Shown here one piece after another: positions 1-9,329 of a stretch of 64,000 bases of DNA. The stretch comes from Bacillota bacterium (GTDB lineage Bacteria; Bacillota; Clostridia; Acetivibrionales; DTU013): positions 156,269 to 220,268 of the forward strand of contig JAEYRV010000004.1 of NCBI GenBank assembly GCA_023435305.1. The letters are read 5' to 3'. The notes below the pieces were generated by a model. That model searched no databases and was not told where the DNA came from. It saw only the letters and a list, made by a program, of their open reading frames with translations. Position numbers and translations under genes: made by a program. How positions within the stretch are numbered: the stretch's first letter is position 1; every line of letters starts with the position of its first letter.

Positions 1-189
1 GGACATGGCGCAATGGTTTCCTTTGACGGACAGGAGGGCCATGAAATGGCAGGCGGGGATAAGGTAGAGGTCAGGAAGTCACGCTACTCGATAAAGCTGG
101 TCAGAATAAACACTCATAATTTTTTTAACATACTCAGATCCAAAATCTATTATAGAGGAGAGAGCCTGAAAAAAGATGAAGTACAGTAG
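1..189 (+). CDS. nadK: NAD kinase, C-terminal part (truncated by window edge)
   Basis: The reading frame is open from the first base and encodes the last 62 residues of NAD kinase, which phosphorylates NAD to NADP in the cytoplasm. The visible part has the family hallmark AMVSFDGQ, then a GGDKVEVRKS strand and the closing FFNILRSKI segment typical of the C-terminal domain. The gene overlaps the argR start by 14 bases, so the two are probably translationally coupled. A nadK-argR-recN order is common in Clostridia and supports the call. The catalytic N-terminal half lies outside the window. Confidence 0.85.
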   Translation, partial: GHGAMVSFDGQEGHEMAGGDKVEVRKSRYSIKLVRINTHNFFNILRSKIYYRGESLKKDEVQ

Positions 190-625
190 ACATGCAAAGA
201 TACTGGAGCTGATTGAAAGATATCAGATCGAAACCCAGGAGGAGCTTGCCGAAAAGCTGAAGGAGCACGGTATGGATGTCACGCAGGCCACCGTATCAAG
301 GGACATAAAGGAACTGAGACTCGTAAAGACCATGGTGGACAGTGACCGCTACAAGTATTCCTCAATGGCACAAAACGACGGCAATATCTCAAACAAGCTG
401 CTCACGATTTTTACTGAGTCTTTCGTCAGCTGTGATTATGCCAACAATATCGTAGTGGTGAGAACGCTGCCAGGCATGGCGCAAGCCTCCGCTTCGGCGG
501 TCGATGCGCTCAAATGGATCGATATTGTCGGATCTATCGCAGGTGATGATACTATCATGATCGTATGCAGAGCCGAGAAGATCGCAGAGGAGCTTGTAAA
601 TAAACTGAATAAGATGATCAGGTAG
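176..625 (+). CDS. argR: Arginine repressor ArgR
   Basis: 149 residues, the normal ArgR length. The protein is a hexameric, arginine-responsive DNA-binding regulator of arginine metabolism. The N-terminal winged helix (about residues 1-65) contains the typical ATVSRDIKELRLVK recognition segment. The C-terminal oligomerisation and arginine-binding domain contains the GSIAGDDTIMIVCR motif with the paired Asp residues that contact arginine. A GAGGAGAG ribosome site lies inside the 3' end of nadK, and the genes overlap. recN follows after 29 bases, so the three are probably one operon. No ARG box was identified. Confidence 0.95.
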   Translation: MKYSRHAKILELIERYQIETQEELAEKLKEHGMDVTQATVSRDIKELRLVKTMVDSDRYKYSSMAQNDGNISNKLLTIFTESFVSCDYANNIVVVRTLPGMAQASASAVDALKWIDIVGSIAGDDTIMIVCRAEKIAEELVNKLNKMIR

Positions 626-654
626 TATAACTCCGAAGTGTATTGGGAGGCAAT

Positions 655-2370
655 ATGCTTTTGCAGCTTGTTATTCATAATGTTGCATTAATTGAAGAGA
701 TCAGTATTGAACTGGGGAGCGGTCTGAATATTCTGACAGGAGAAACCGGTGCAGGAAAATCGATAATAATCGATTCTATTAATGCTGTGCTTGGGGACAG
801 GGTGTCAAAGGATATCATAAGGACCGGTTCAGACAAGGCCCTTATCGAGGCTGTGTTCCAGACGGACAGTGAAAAGGTGATGGATGTTTTGAGCGAGATG
901 GGTATGGAATCTGAAGAAGATGGTACTATCATCCTGTCCAGGGAAATCACCCAATCGGGCCGCAATACCTGCAGGGTCAACGGCAAAATGGCGCCGGCAT
1001 CCTTCATGAAGGAAATCGGCGAAAGACTTATAGATATACATGGTCAGCATGATAATCAGTCGCTGCTTAAGACGGAACATCATATAGAGCTGCTCGACGC
1101 ATTTGCAGGTGATGCGATACAGAGTTTAAAACAGGAGTATACACATCTGCTTGAGCAATACAGGAGCGTAAGGGCAGGACTGAAGGAATTGTCCGGTGAC
1201 CCTGGTGAACGGGAACGGAAAATGGATCTTTTGAGGTTCCAGACCGACGAGATCAGAAAAGCCGGATTGAAACCAGGCGAAGAGGAAGAACTTAACAAGG
1301 AAAGACTATTACTGAATAATGCGGAGAAAATCGCGGGTGCTCTTGCAGCCGTTTATGACCTTCTGATATCCGGCGAAGAGGCCGGAAGGCCTGCAGTGGA
1401 TACCTTGCAGCAATCATTGACAAGCCTTGGCATGATATCCAGACTGGACAGCTGTTATGAGGATATGTATGGAAGATTGCAGGATATCATATATCAAGTG
1501 GATGATCTGGCCTCGGAGGTAAGGAAGAACCAGGAAAATACAGAGTTCGATCCTGCTCGTATGGAGGAGATAGGAGAACGGCTTGATCTCATATATAAAC
1601 TGAAAAGGAAATATGGAGCCGGAATAGACGAGATTTACCGGTTCTGTGAAAGTGCTGAAAAGCAGCTGGAAGAAATAGAAAAGAGTGAAGAGACAGCACG
1701 ACGACTTTCCGACATGAAGACAAGGCTTGAAAGTCAGCTGTATCAGACATCATGCAAGCTGAACGCGGAAAGACTGAAAGCAGCAGAGGTCCTTGAAAGC
1801 AGGATAGGTCAGCAATTGGATGAACTGGAAATGAAGAAGGCACAGTTTAAGGTCGACATACAGTTTGATATTGCTGCAGGAAGCACAGCAGGCAGAAAAT
1901 TTGGAGCAAACGGGCTGGACAGAGTGGAATTCCTCATATCACCAAATGCAGGTGAACCTGTCAAACCGCTTGCAAAGATTGCTTCCGGCGGTGAGATGTC
2001 CAGAGTCATGCTGGCTATTAAGACAATACTTGCAGAAGTCGACAGCATACCGACAATGATCTTTGATGAAATAGATACGGGTATCAGCGGCAAAGCTGCC
2101 CAGAGGGTAGGCGAGAAGCTTTCATTCATTTCGGCCCGGCACCAGGTGCTCTGCGTGACGCATCAGGCCCAGATAGCCTGTACGGCCGACAACAATTATC
2201 TTATAGAAAAAATATCCGGCAGCAGCAGTACAAAAACTAAGGTAACAAAACTTGACACTGAGAATAAAATAAAGGAAATAGCCAGGCTGATAGGCGGAGA
2301 AGCGACTGAAACCTCACTGAAATATGCCGCAGAGTTGATCAATAACGCGAAATCCCGCCAAATAGTCTGA
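655..2370 (+). CDS. recN: DNA repair protein RecN
   Basis: An SMC-like ATPase that acts early in double-strand-break repair. The start at ATG 655 is chosen because GGGAGG sits just upstream; an in-frame TTG at 643 would lie upstream of that site. The product is 571 residues, close to the usual 550-575. The Walker A motif GETGAGKS is near residue 33. A long coiled-coil middle follows, then the ABC signature SGGEMSRVMLAI and Walker B TMIFDEIDTGIS in the C-terminal third. It follows argR and ends at a strong intrinsic terminator. No LexA box was seen in front of it in this window. Confidence 0.95.
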   Translation: MLLQLVIHNVALIEEISIELGSGLNILTGETGAGKSIIIDSINAVLGDRVSKDIIRTGSDKALIEAVFQTDSEKVMDVLSEMGMESEEDGTIILSREITQSGRNTCRVNGKMAPASFMKEIGERLIDIHGQHDNQSLLKTEHHIELLDAFAGDAIQSLKQEYTHLLEQYRSVRAGLKELSGDPGERERKMDLLRFQTDEIRKAGLKPGEEEELNKERLLLNNAEKIAGALAAVYDLLISGEEAGRPAVDTLQQSLTSLGMISRLDSCYEDMYGRLQDIIYQVDDLASEVRKNQENTEFDPARMEEIGERLDLIYKLKRKYGAGIDEIYRFCESAEKQLEEIEKSEETARRLSDMKTRLESQLYQTSCKLNAERLKAAEVLESRIGQQLDELEMKKAQFKVDIQFDIAAGSTAGRKFGANGLDRVEFLISPNAGEPVKPLAKIASGGEMSRVMLAIKTILAEVDSIPTMIFDEIDTGISGKAAQRVGEKLSFISARHQVLCVTHQAQIACTADNNYLIEKISGSSSTKTKVTKLDTENKIKEIARLIGGEATETSLKYAAELINNAKSRQIV

Positions 2371-2390
2371 CAGACCAGCTCAAATCATCA

Positions 2391-2418
2391 AAAACCGGCT
2401 TAAACGCCGGTTTTTTTT
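2391..2418 (+). terminator. Rho-independent terminator after recN
   Basis: A 9 bp stem (AAAACCGGC / GCCGGTTTT) with a six-base loop runs into eight T residues, 20 bases after the recN stop. Confidence 0.9.
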
Positions 2419-2459
2419 ATAGTTTTATTCTTTTTTACCTCCTGTTCATTTATTTGTTT

Positions 2460-2489
2460 GAATAAATGATTTTGCAAAAGGTTAACTTA
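2460..2489 (+). promoter_or_regulatory. Possible forespore sigma (sigma-F/G) promoter of spoIVB
   Basis: GAATA at 2460-2464 resembles the sigma-F/G -35 element. About 15 bases downstream, GGTTAACTTA is a partial match to the sigma-F -10 consensus. It lies just ahead of spoIVB, which is forespore-expressed in known spore formers. The match is imperfect, so this is tentative. Confidence 0.3.
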
Positions 2490-2507
2490 CTTGCAGGAGG
2501 TTGAACA

Positions 2508-3794
2508 ATGAGAAAATATACTTTTATAAAGAAAGCTCTTATTGTTTTTACAGTATCTGCACTCGCTGTCATTTGCGCCTCATACATCAAGGTCATTATG
2601 ACAGTGCCTGGCGATATGGTTTTGATTGAAGGAGAGGAATACTCCTATGATATAGACAGCCTGTTTCCGATAAGCATTATAGCCGATACGGAGGGCATTC
2701 TCAGGATAAACGGAAATAAATTTGCAGCGCCATATAATCATGTCGGTATCTCAAAGCCGGTTTCATTGAGTTCGGACAAGGATGGAAGCGTAAAGCTGGA
2801 TCTGAAGTTCTTCGGTCTTCTTCCGGTCAAGACAGTCAATGTGGATGTCGTATCCAAAACAGATCTGGTAGCCTGCGGCAATACAGTAGGAGTAAAGCTG
2901 AAGCTTGACGGCATACTGGTCATAGGAATATCGGATGTGCTTGCAGATGATCAAAAGGTCATTCCTGTCAAGAATACCGGAATCAGACCGGGCAATATAA
3001 TAACAAGGATAAATGATGAAAATGTCAACAGCATCGAGGATCTGGTGGATGTGATCGATAGCAATGGAGGAAAGCCGCTTAAAATCAACTATAAATCGGG
3101 AAATGAGATCCAGGAGGCCATGGTGTCTCCTGTAAAGTCTTCCGAAGACAATAAATATCATATAGGACTCTGGGTCAGAGACAGTACAGCAGGAATAGGC
3201 ACACTGACCTTTTATGACAGCAAGACCGGCAGGTTCGGAGCCCTGGGACACGGGATCACAGATGTTGATACCGGTACGCTGATGTCGGTCAAATCAGGAG
3301 AGATCCTCGAATCCAGCATATTGGGAGTTAAAATGGGCAAATCGGGAATACCCGGAGAACTTAAGGGCATTTTCACCGAGGGGACAAAGCTGGGGACAAT
3401 ACAGACAAATACTGAAATCGGAATTTACGGTAAACTGGATAAGCTTGCGGCACAAAGAATAGACGGGAAGCTGTATCCTGTCGGAGTCAGAGCCGATATA
3501 ACAGAAGGGCCGGCAACGATCCTGTCAAATATTGATGGTAAAAAGATAGAAGAATACTGTATAATTATACAAAGAGTATCAAGACAGAATCTGAACGGTT
3601 CAAAGGGCATGATAATAAAAATAACTGATGAGCGGCTGCTGAGCGCTACCGGAGGAATAGTACAGGGCATGTCGGGAAGTCCGATAATACAGAATGGCAG
3701 GATCGTCGGAGCAGTCACTCACGTATTGGTAAATGACCCGACAAGAGGTTACGGTATTTTTATTGAAGCGATGCTGCGAAACACGAGCATGTAA
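2508..3794 (+). CDS. spoIVB: SpoIVB, forespore-secreted signalling serine peptidase
   Basis: 428 residues, family S55. In characterised spore formers SpoIVB is made in the forespore, crosses its inner membrane and cleaves SpoIVFA to trigger pro-sigma-K processing. Visible features are an N-terminal membrane segment (about residues 8-28), a PDZ domain (about 95-190, with GIRPGNIITRINDENV) and the S55 domain. The ALGHGITD histidine motif is near residue 248 and the catalytic serine lies in QGMSGSPII near residue 389. The ATG follows AGGAGG with a seven-base gap. spo0A follows about 245 bases later, the order conserved in most spore formers. Confidence 0.96.
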   Translation: MRKYTFIKKALIVFTVSALAVICASYIKVIMTVPGDMVLIEGEEYSYDIDSLFPISIIADTEGILRINGNKFAAPYNHVGISKPVSLSSDKDGSVKLDLKFFGLLPVKTVNVDVVSKTDLVACGNTVGVKLKLDGILVIGISDVLADDQKVIPVKNTGIRPGNIITRINDENVNSIEDLVDVIDSNGGKPLKINYKSGNEIQEAMVSPVKSSEDNKYHIGLWVRDSTAGIGTLTFYDSKTGRFGALGHGITDVDTGTLMSVKSGEILESSILGVKMGKSGIPGELKGIFTEGTKLGTIQTNTEIGIYGKLDKLAAQRIDGKLYPVGVRADITEGPATILSNIDGKKIEEYCIIIQRVSRQNLNGSKGMIIKITDERLLSATGGIVQGMSGSPIIQNGRIVGAVTHVLVNDPTRGYGIFIEAMLRNTSM

Positions 3795-4038
3795 CGGCAC
3801 TTGGAAGAAAATAGGAAATATATGGTATAATAAGGAAATATCGTCGTGAAAGTACTGGCATAATATTATGGGGCATATTGTTAAAAGTGCCTGAAACAAG
3901 GACATTTGGTGTATTTGAGTAATAAATTCAATCAAAATCTGGAATTAAAGATAAAATAATACTTGATAAAAATACAAAACAAAAATATAATGTAGACATC
4001 ATACAAAACTAATTATGAATGAAATGGAGGGAAAATGC

Positions 4039-4842
4039 TTGCTTGATAAAAAGATACAAATTGTCATAGCAGATGACAACAAGGAATTCAGCGATATCCT
4101 GTTCGATTATCTGAACAATCAGGGTGATATTGAAGTAGTAGGCATAGCAAAGGACGGAAATGAAGCATGCGACCTGATTGCTGAAAAAATGCCTGATATA
4201 GCGATATTGGATATTATTATGCCGCAGCTTGACGGACTCGGCGTACTGGAAAAGGTCAGGATGATGCCGCTGAAAAAGCGTCCTCTGTTTATTATCCTCT
4301 CAGCAGTGGGTCAGGATAAGATAACACAGCGGGCGTTGGCATTAGGTGCCGAATACTACATAGTCAAGCCTTTTGACATGGATGTCCTGGTATCTCGTAT
4401 CAGACAGCTGAAGGATTCAAATCACAACCCGATCATACGCTCTGATTATACCCCTGATATGAAACCGTCATACCGCGCGCCGGTCCAGCGCAATCTTGAA
4501 GTTGAAGTGACCAATATAATGCATGAAATAGGAGTACCTGCACACATTAAGGGCTATCAGTATCTGCGGGACGCTATAATGATGGTAGTGAAGGATCTTG
4601 ATATCATAAATTCGATTACCAAACAGTTATACCCATCAATAGCACGTGAATACAACACAACACCCAGCAGAGTGGAAAGAGCGATCAGGCATGCCATTGA
4701 GGTAGCCTGGAGCAGAGGTCAGGTCGAAACGATCGATGCCCTTTTTGGATATACTGTCAGTGTGGGCAAGGGTAAGCCAACCAATTCAGAGTTCATCGCC
4801 ATGGTAGCTGACAAGCTTCGCCTGGAAATGAAAGTGAGCTGA
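4039..4842 (+). CDS. spo0A: Sporulation master regulator Spo0A
   Basis: Response regulator that commits the cell to sporulation. The receiver domain has the acidic pair in IADDNKEF, the phospho-acceptor Asp in ILDIIMP (about residue 58) and the conserved Lys in IVKPFD. The C-terminal DNA-binding domain has the Spo0A signature TPSRVERAIRHAIEVAW. I chose TTG 4039 because GGAGGG lies seven bases upstream. An in-frame ATG at 4015 would add eight residues but lacks a recognisable ribosome site. An intrinsic terminator follows. No clear sigma-H promoter or 0A box was found in the 245-base leader. Confidence 0.95.
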   Translation: MLDKKIQIVIADDNKEFSDILFDYLNNQGDIEVVGIAKDGNEACDLIAEKMPDIAILDIIMPQLDGLGVLEKVRMMPLKKRPLFIILSAVGQDKITQRALALGAEYYIVKPFDMDVLVSRIRQLKDSNHNPIIRSDYTPDMKPSYRAPVQRNLEVEVTNIMHEIGVPAHIKGYQYLRDAIMMVVKDLDIINSITKQLYPSIAREYNTTPSRVERAIRHAIEVAWSRGQVETIDALFGYTVSVGKGKPTNSEFIAMVADKLRLEMKVS

Positions 4843-4863
4843 GAAACCTGAATATAGATTAAT

Positions 4864-4898
4864 AAACACCACCCAGTCAAACAAAGGTGGTGTTTTTT
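4864..4898 (+). terminator. Terminator between convergent spo0A and MerR-type gene
   Basis: A 10 bp stem (AAACACCACC / GGTGGTGTTT) is followed by T residues. The A-rich upstream flank may let it also serve the convergent minus-strand gene. Confidence 0.85.
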
Positions 4899-4913
4899 AT
4901 TTTGTAAATATGT

Positions 4914-5492
4914 TCATAATGTTTTTGCCCTGAATATTTTGGAAAATAAATTCCTCACCGGACGCTTTTTCTTTTTATCACGCCACCGGGACAATGCTTT
5001 GTCTACCTCCTCATAGTGCTTGTCCATTTTGCCCTCAAGTCTTCTGACACTGTTTTCAACACAAGCTCCCAATTCAAGCTTGCTTTTGGAAATCTCTCTT
5101 AAAAGCTGTTCTTTCGTATTATCCAGTTCATATGAGATTTCTCTGGTCAGCTGCCTTCCAAGCTCTGAGAATATTACCTGCATTGCTTCGTATTCCTTAC
5201 CTGCTGCAGGTATCACGGAGTTGCTGCTGTCTTCCCGTATGACTTCGGGTTGGCCGAAAACATTGTCATCCTGAAGTATCTTTTTTATTGCCTTTATTTC
5301 CAACCCCTCGCTGCGCATCACCTTTATCTTGTACATAATATTGGCCAGATTCGTAGTATAATATCTGCGGCCTCTTTCGTCCTTGGGGATGTTCAGTTCG
5401 CATTCCTTTTCGTAAAATCTCAGGGCGTGGTCTGTCAACTGAAGCATTTCCGCCAGTTCTGTAATCGAATATCTCTCCTTTAGTATTTCCAT
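4914..5492 (-). CDS. MerR-type HTH regulator with coiled-coil tail
   Basis: 192 residues. The N-terminal 75 residues are a MerR-family helix-turn-helix (YSITELAEMLQLTDHALRFYEKE, then GRRYYTTNLANIMYKIKVMRSEGLEIKAIKKIL). The rest is charged and predicted helical and ends in a basic KKKKRPVR tail. The usual cysteine-rich metal-binding loop of MerR sensors is absent, so the ligand is unknown. Similar N-HTH plus coiled-coil proteins occur in Clostridia without assigned targets. A GGGAGGA ribosome site supports the start. It is monocistronic and convergent to spo0A. Confidence 0.75.
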   Translation of the reverse strand: MEILKERYSITELAEMLQLTDHALRFYEKECELNIPKDERGRRYYTTNLANIMYKIKVMRSEGLEIKAIKKILQDDNVFGQPEVIREDSSNSVIPAAGKEYEAMQVIFSELGRQLTREISYELDNTKEQLLREISKSKLELGACVENSVRRLEGKMDKHYEEVDKALSRWRDKKKKRPVRNLFSKIFRAKTL

Positions 5493-5563
5493 AGGTATTC
5501 CTCCCGGATAGTAGAGTTACTATCATAGTACCATAAATGGAAATATAAGTAAAATTTTAACAG

Positions 5564-6472
5564 TTATTTTCTCAATATTTCCAATGCACTTTTAATATCA
5601 TCCGGGATATTTGTTTCAAGGATCACAGGCGTGCCTGTCAAAGGATGGATGAAAGTAGTCCCGATTGAGTGAAGAGCCTGCCTTGTTATAAGACCTGAAT
5701 GTTTATTCTCCAATTCAGGCAGATGGTAAAGAGTATCGCCAAGTAGCGGGTGACCTGTGGCCTGACAGTGTACTCTTATCTGATGAGTTCTGCCTGTCTC
5801 AAGACGGAATTTCAGAAATGCAGTATCATCGAATTGTTCTATTACTTCGTAGTGGGTCACGGATGGTGCACCTTCAGGTGTTGTATGACGCAGCATAATG
5901 CTGCCGGGAAGTCTTTCGATGGGAAGGTCGATCTTACCGGAGGAATTTTCGAGCCTGCCGTGGACGATGCCTATATATTCCTTTATATAAAGATTGCTGC
6001 GCATTTGCTTGACAAGACTGTCCTGTATAAATGGATTCAAGGCGAATACGATGATCCCGGAGGTATCCCGATCCAGCCTGCTGACAGGACGTATTAATGT
6101 CCTGATGTCCTTCTGAAGCAAATAATACATAAGTCCGTTGGCAACAGTTCCGGTAAAATGCCTGAATGTAGGATGTACAACCGTATCAGGAGGTTTATTG
6201 ATCGCGATCAGGCAGTCATCCTCATATATGATGTCAAGATCCATTTTTTCGGGCGTTATATCCTCATTTTGTTCTTCCGGCTCGACAAGCGCTTCGAGAA
6301 TATCTCCCTCCGAGACTTTGACATTCACGTGGACGGGGACAGAATTAAGAAGTATCTTGCCAGTCATCTTCAGTTTCTTGACCAGTCTTTCCGACAAATG
6401 CAGCTTGCCCTTTAGAAGCTGCTTGACTGTTTTGGAACAATCATCTGCAGAGACTGTCATTGTTAGTTTCAT
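5564..6472 (-). CDS. RluA/RluD-family 23S rRNA pseudouridine synthase
   Basis: About 302 residues. An N-terminal S4 RNA-binding domain (about residues 10-75, with LKGKLHLSERLVKKLKMTGKILLN) precedes an RluA catalytic domain. The catalytic Asp is in SRLDRDTSGIIVFA, followed by the family segments PIERLPGS and LETGRTHQIRVH. It converts specific uridines in structured RNA to pseudouridine; which rRNA sites cannot be told from sequence. ATG 6472 is chosen because GGTGG lies five bases upstream; an in-frame GTG at 6481 is an alternative. It is alone on this strand. Confidence 0.9.
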   Translation of the reverse strand: MKLTMTVSADDCSKTVKQLLKGKLHLSERLVKKLKMTGKILLNSVPVHVNVKVSEGDILEALVEPEEQNEDITPEKMDLDIIYEDDCLIAINKPPDTVVHPTFRHFTGTVANGLMYYLLQKDIRTLIRPVSRLDRDTSGIIVFALNPFIQDSLVKQMRSNLYIKEYIGIVHGRLENSSGKIDLPIERLPGSIMLRHTTPEGAPSVTHYEVIEQFDDTAFLKFRLETGRTHQIRVHCQATGHPLLGDTLYHLPELENKHSGLITRQALHSIGTTFIHPLTGTPVILETNIPDDIKSALEILRK

Positions 6473-6582
6473 AATTACCACCGATCACAAATAATAGTAC
6501 AATATTATCCCAGACTCATCCACAATTCAAGGGGCAGCAGAGTAAGGTGTTTTGCTTGAATTGCTGATGTAAGTGATATAAA

Positions 6583-7908
6583 ATGGATATATATGAAAAT
6601 ATCAGAGAGGCTTATATGAATATACTTTGTCAGAGTTTTTTAAAGAACAGCTTTGGTATCGATGAATCTATTATCAAAGTTACGCAAAGCGTTGAAAGTG
6701 AAATAAAAGATGTTTTCAAGGATATAGATGCCGTAAAGGAAATAAATCAGTACAAGGTGATCTCGGCCATGCAGGAGCACAACCTGAGTGATACCCACTT
6801 TTCCGGGACTACCGGCTACGGCTATGACGACAGGGGAAGGGAAGTACTTGAAGCTGTATATGCGTCTGTTTTCAAGGCTGAGGATGCGCTGGTAAGACAT
6901 CAGATAGTGGCCGGGACCCAGGCAATAGCACTGTGCCTTTATGGAAATCTTCGCCCGGGGGATGAACTGCTATCGGTCACGGGCAAGCCATATGATACCC
7001 TTGAGGAAGTGATAGGGATCAGAGGTGAAGGAGCAGGCTCACTAAGGGATTTTGGCATCGGATACAGGCAGCTGGAGCTGCTTGAAGACGGCAGTATCAA
7101 TTACAGCGGTATAAGTGAAGCTATATCTGAAAGTACAAAAATGGTACTTATACAGCGGTCCCGCGGCTACAGCTGGAGAAATTCTCTAAAAATCGCGGAA
7201 ATCAGAAGGGTGATCGAATCGATCAAGAAAATAAATGATGACATCATCGTGATGGTGGACAACTGCTACGGGGAATTCACCGAGGCGGAGGAACCAATAG
7301 AAGCAGGCGCGGATATATGTGCAGGATCACTTATAAAAAACCCCGGGGGAGGATTGGCTCCCTCCGGCGGATATATAGCCGGAAAGAAGAAATATGTGCA
7401 GAATGCGGCATACAGACTCACAACGCCCGGTCTCGGAAGAAAGGTAGGTCCTACTCTGGGCAATAACAGGCTGATGTTCCAGGGATTGTTCCTGGCGCCG
7501 CATATTGTCTCTGAAAGCCTGAAGGGAGCAGTCTTTACTGCCGCGGTGATGCAGAGACTTGGGTTTGAGACATCGCCGGGTCACGATCAGACAAGAAGCG
7601 ATATCATTCAGGCTATAAGCTTCAAGAATCCTGAAAGCATGATCGCTTTCTGCCAGGGAATACAGAAGGGCTCTCCTGTGGATTCCTTTGTGACACCTGA
7701 GCCATGGGACATGCCCGGTTACGACAGTCCTGTCATAATGGCTGCAGGGGCCTTTATCCAGGGTTCATCCATTGAGCTGAGCGCGGATGCTCCCCTTAAA
7801 CCGCCATACACTGCATATATGCAGGGCGGGCTGGTATACGAGCATGTGAAGCTGGGTGTTTTGATCGCATTAAAATACATGCAGGAAAGAAAACTTATAA
7901 GGTTTTGA
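6583..7908 (+). CDS. PLP-dependent methionine gamma-lyase-like protein (YnbB family)
   Basis: 441 residues, full length for the YnbB family, which databases name as cystathionine beta-lyase-like proteins linked to aluminium resistance. It has fold-type-I PLP features: GTTGYGYDDRGRE near the N-terminus, VDNCYGEF with the cofactor-contacting Asp, and SLIKNPGGGLAPSGGY with the likely Schiff-base Lys near residue 251. The physiological substrate is not known. The ribosome site is weak. The stop codon lies two bases before the next ATG, so it is probably the first gene of the run leading into the ylmE-sepF cluster. Confidence 0.85.
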   Translation: MDIYENIREAYMNILCQSFLKNSFGIDESIIKVTQSVESEIKDVFKDIDAVKEINQYKVISAMQEHNLSDTHFSGTTGYGYDDRGREVLEAVYASVFKAEDALVRHQIVAGTQAIALCLYGNLRPGDELLSVTGKPYDTLEEVIGIRGEGAGSLRDFGIGYRQLELLEDGSINYSGISEAISESTKMVLIQRSRGYSWRNSLKIAEIRRVIESIKKINDDIIVMVDNCYGEFTEAEEPIEAGADICAGSLIKNPGGGLAPSGGYIAGKKKYVQNAAYRLTTPGLGRKVGPTLGNNRLMFQGLFLAPHIVSESLKGAVFTAAVMQRLGFETSPGHDQTRSDIIQAISFKNPESMIAFCQGIQKGSPVDSFVTPEPWDMPGYDSPVIMAAGAFIQGSSIELSADAPLKPPYTAYMQGGLVYEHVKLGVLIALKYMQERKLIRF

Positions 7909-7910
7909 TT

Positions 7911-9329
7911 ATGAAAAAAAGGGATACAGAAGAAAAATCTCAAAAAATGATAGAATTGACCATCGAGAGAAAGAGAAGAACTGCGATTGCCGACGAGACC
8001 GCTGAGAAAAATATGAGCGGACCTCAAACGGAGGAGCCGGAAAACAGCAGTTCCGACACTGGCTCGTCAGGGAAGAAAAAGACTGTCAGAAGAATAACTC
8101 TTGGCAGCCTGCTTCTGTTCATTTTCATGGTGTTTTATATTCCCTCACTGTTCAATTGGCTTTCAGGCGCTAATGCAGCACAGGATGTAATAAGAAATGG
8201 AGTCATAGAGGATTATATACCGGCAGAAGCTGTAATCATACGGCAGGAGGTACTCCTTGACCCTTCACCTATCGACGGCAGATACATCCCGGAGATAAAT
8301 GAGGGTGAGAAGGCGGCTGCATACTCAAAGATAGCAATGGTGACCGGTAAGGAATCAGCCGATCTGCTCAGGGACGTTGAAGAAATCAACGAGAAAATTG
8401 TAAATGCTCGTATGGAACAGGTGGAAAAGAGCGAATTCTTCTCCGCCGACCTGGCGAAGCTTGATGTTGAAATCGGAAACAAGGTACAGCAGCTAATCAT
8501 AGCATGTAATGCAAAGAGCTTTGATGAGATGGGCAGACAGCGGGCTGAGATACGTAAGATAGTTGAGAAGAAGGCTGAAATAGTTGCAGGTGATTCGACA
8601 GACGAATATATCAACTCATTACAGAAGCAGAAAAAGTCGATCCAGGGGAAAATAAATGAGAACACCAAGCAGGTCATTACCAGCATCTCAGGGATCGTAT
8701 CATACAGAATAGACGGATATGAAGGCGTACTGACGCCGGGAAAGATCGAGGAGCTTTCACTCGATAAGCTGGAGAGCGTCATTGAAAGCAGCCGGGAGAG
8801 ATCAGCTGATGCAGGAAGAGTACAGGCCGGTTCTCCGTTTGTAAAGATAATCAAGGGCACAGATATATATCTGGCAGCGAAGATACCTGCAGAGAAGGAA
8901 GAAGTCTTTAAAGAAGGCGACAGCATCAAATTGCGTATCAATGATTCGTATCTCGAAACCTCTGGGATTGTTTCAAATATCGGCACAAGGGGAGACGACG
9001 GACTTGTGGTGACTGTAAGGATCAGCAGAGGCGTCGATATTCTCTCTGATCGCCGCGTTGTAAATGTGGATTTCATTACAAAAACAGAAGAGGGACTGAA
9101 GGTCCCCAAAAAGTGCCTGAGAGATATTTCACCGGACGGAAAAAGTGCGAGGATCATGCTTGTCAGATTTAATGTGGCAACGAGCAGATATGTCGATATC
9201 CTGTGCAGCGATGATGAATATGCGATCATAAAGACACCTGAGGGTGAATATGAAAAGACCGTAAATCTTTACAATATTTATCTGATAAATCCGGATAATA
9301 TAGAAGAGGGAGAGATTGTGGGAAAATGA
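7911..9329 (+). CDS. HlyD-like membrane-anchored protein of the ylm cluster
   Basis: 472 residues. A charged cytoplasmic N-terminus of about 57 residues precedes one membrane segment (LGSLLLFIFMVFYIPSLF, about 58-78). A large extracytoplasmic part follows with a helical hairpin (about 140-250) and beta-rich ends resembling HlyD/membrane-fusion proteins. A similarly placed HlyD-like gene occurs beside sepF in other Clostridia, which suggests a cell-envelope or division role, but no function is established. ATG 7911 is preferred over the in-frame TTG at 7905, which overlaps the previous stop. It overlaps ylmE by four bases (ATGA). Confidence 0.7.
   Translation: MKKRDTEEKSQKMIELTIERKRRTAIADETAEKNMSGPQTEEPENSSSDTGSSGKKKTVRRITLGSLLLFIFMVFYIPSLFNWLSGANAAQDVIRNGVIEDYIPAEAVIIRQEVLLDPSPIDGRYIPEINEGEKAAAYSKIAMVTGKESADLLRDVEEINEKIVNARMEQVEKSEFFSADLAKLDVEIGNKVQQLIIACNAKSFDEMGRQRAEIRKIVEKKAEIVAGDSTDEYINSLQKQKKSIQGKINENTKQVITSISGIVSYRIDGYEGVLTPGKIEELSLDKLESVIESSRERSADAGRVQAGSPFVKIIKGTDIYLAAKIPAEKEEVFKEGDSIKLRINDSYLETSGIVSNIGTRGDDGLVVTVRISRGVDILSDRRVVNVDFITKTEEGLKVPKKCLRDISPDGKSARIMLVRFNVATSRYVDILCSDDEYAIIKTPEGEYEKTVNLYNIYLINPDNIEEGEIVGK

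Noticed and set aside
3795..4038. Sigma-H promoter or 0A box for spo0A
   Set aside because: AGGAAATA elements occur but without the matching -10 or TGNCGAA sequence.
8213..9229. Long minus-strand open frame (338 codons)
   Set aside because: It lies entirely antisense to the HlyD-like gene, has a low-complexity Ser/Ile composition and no ribosome site.
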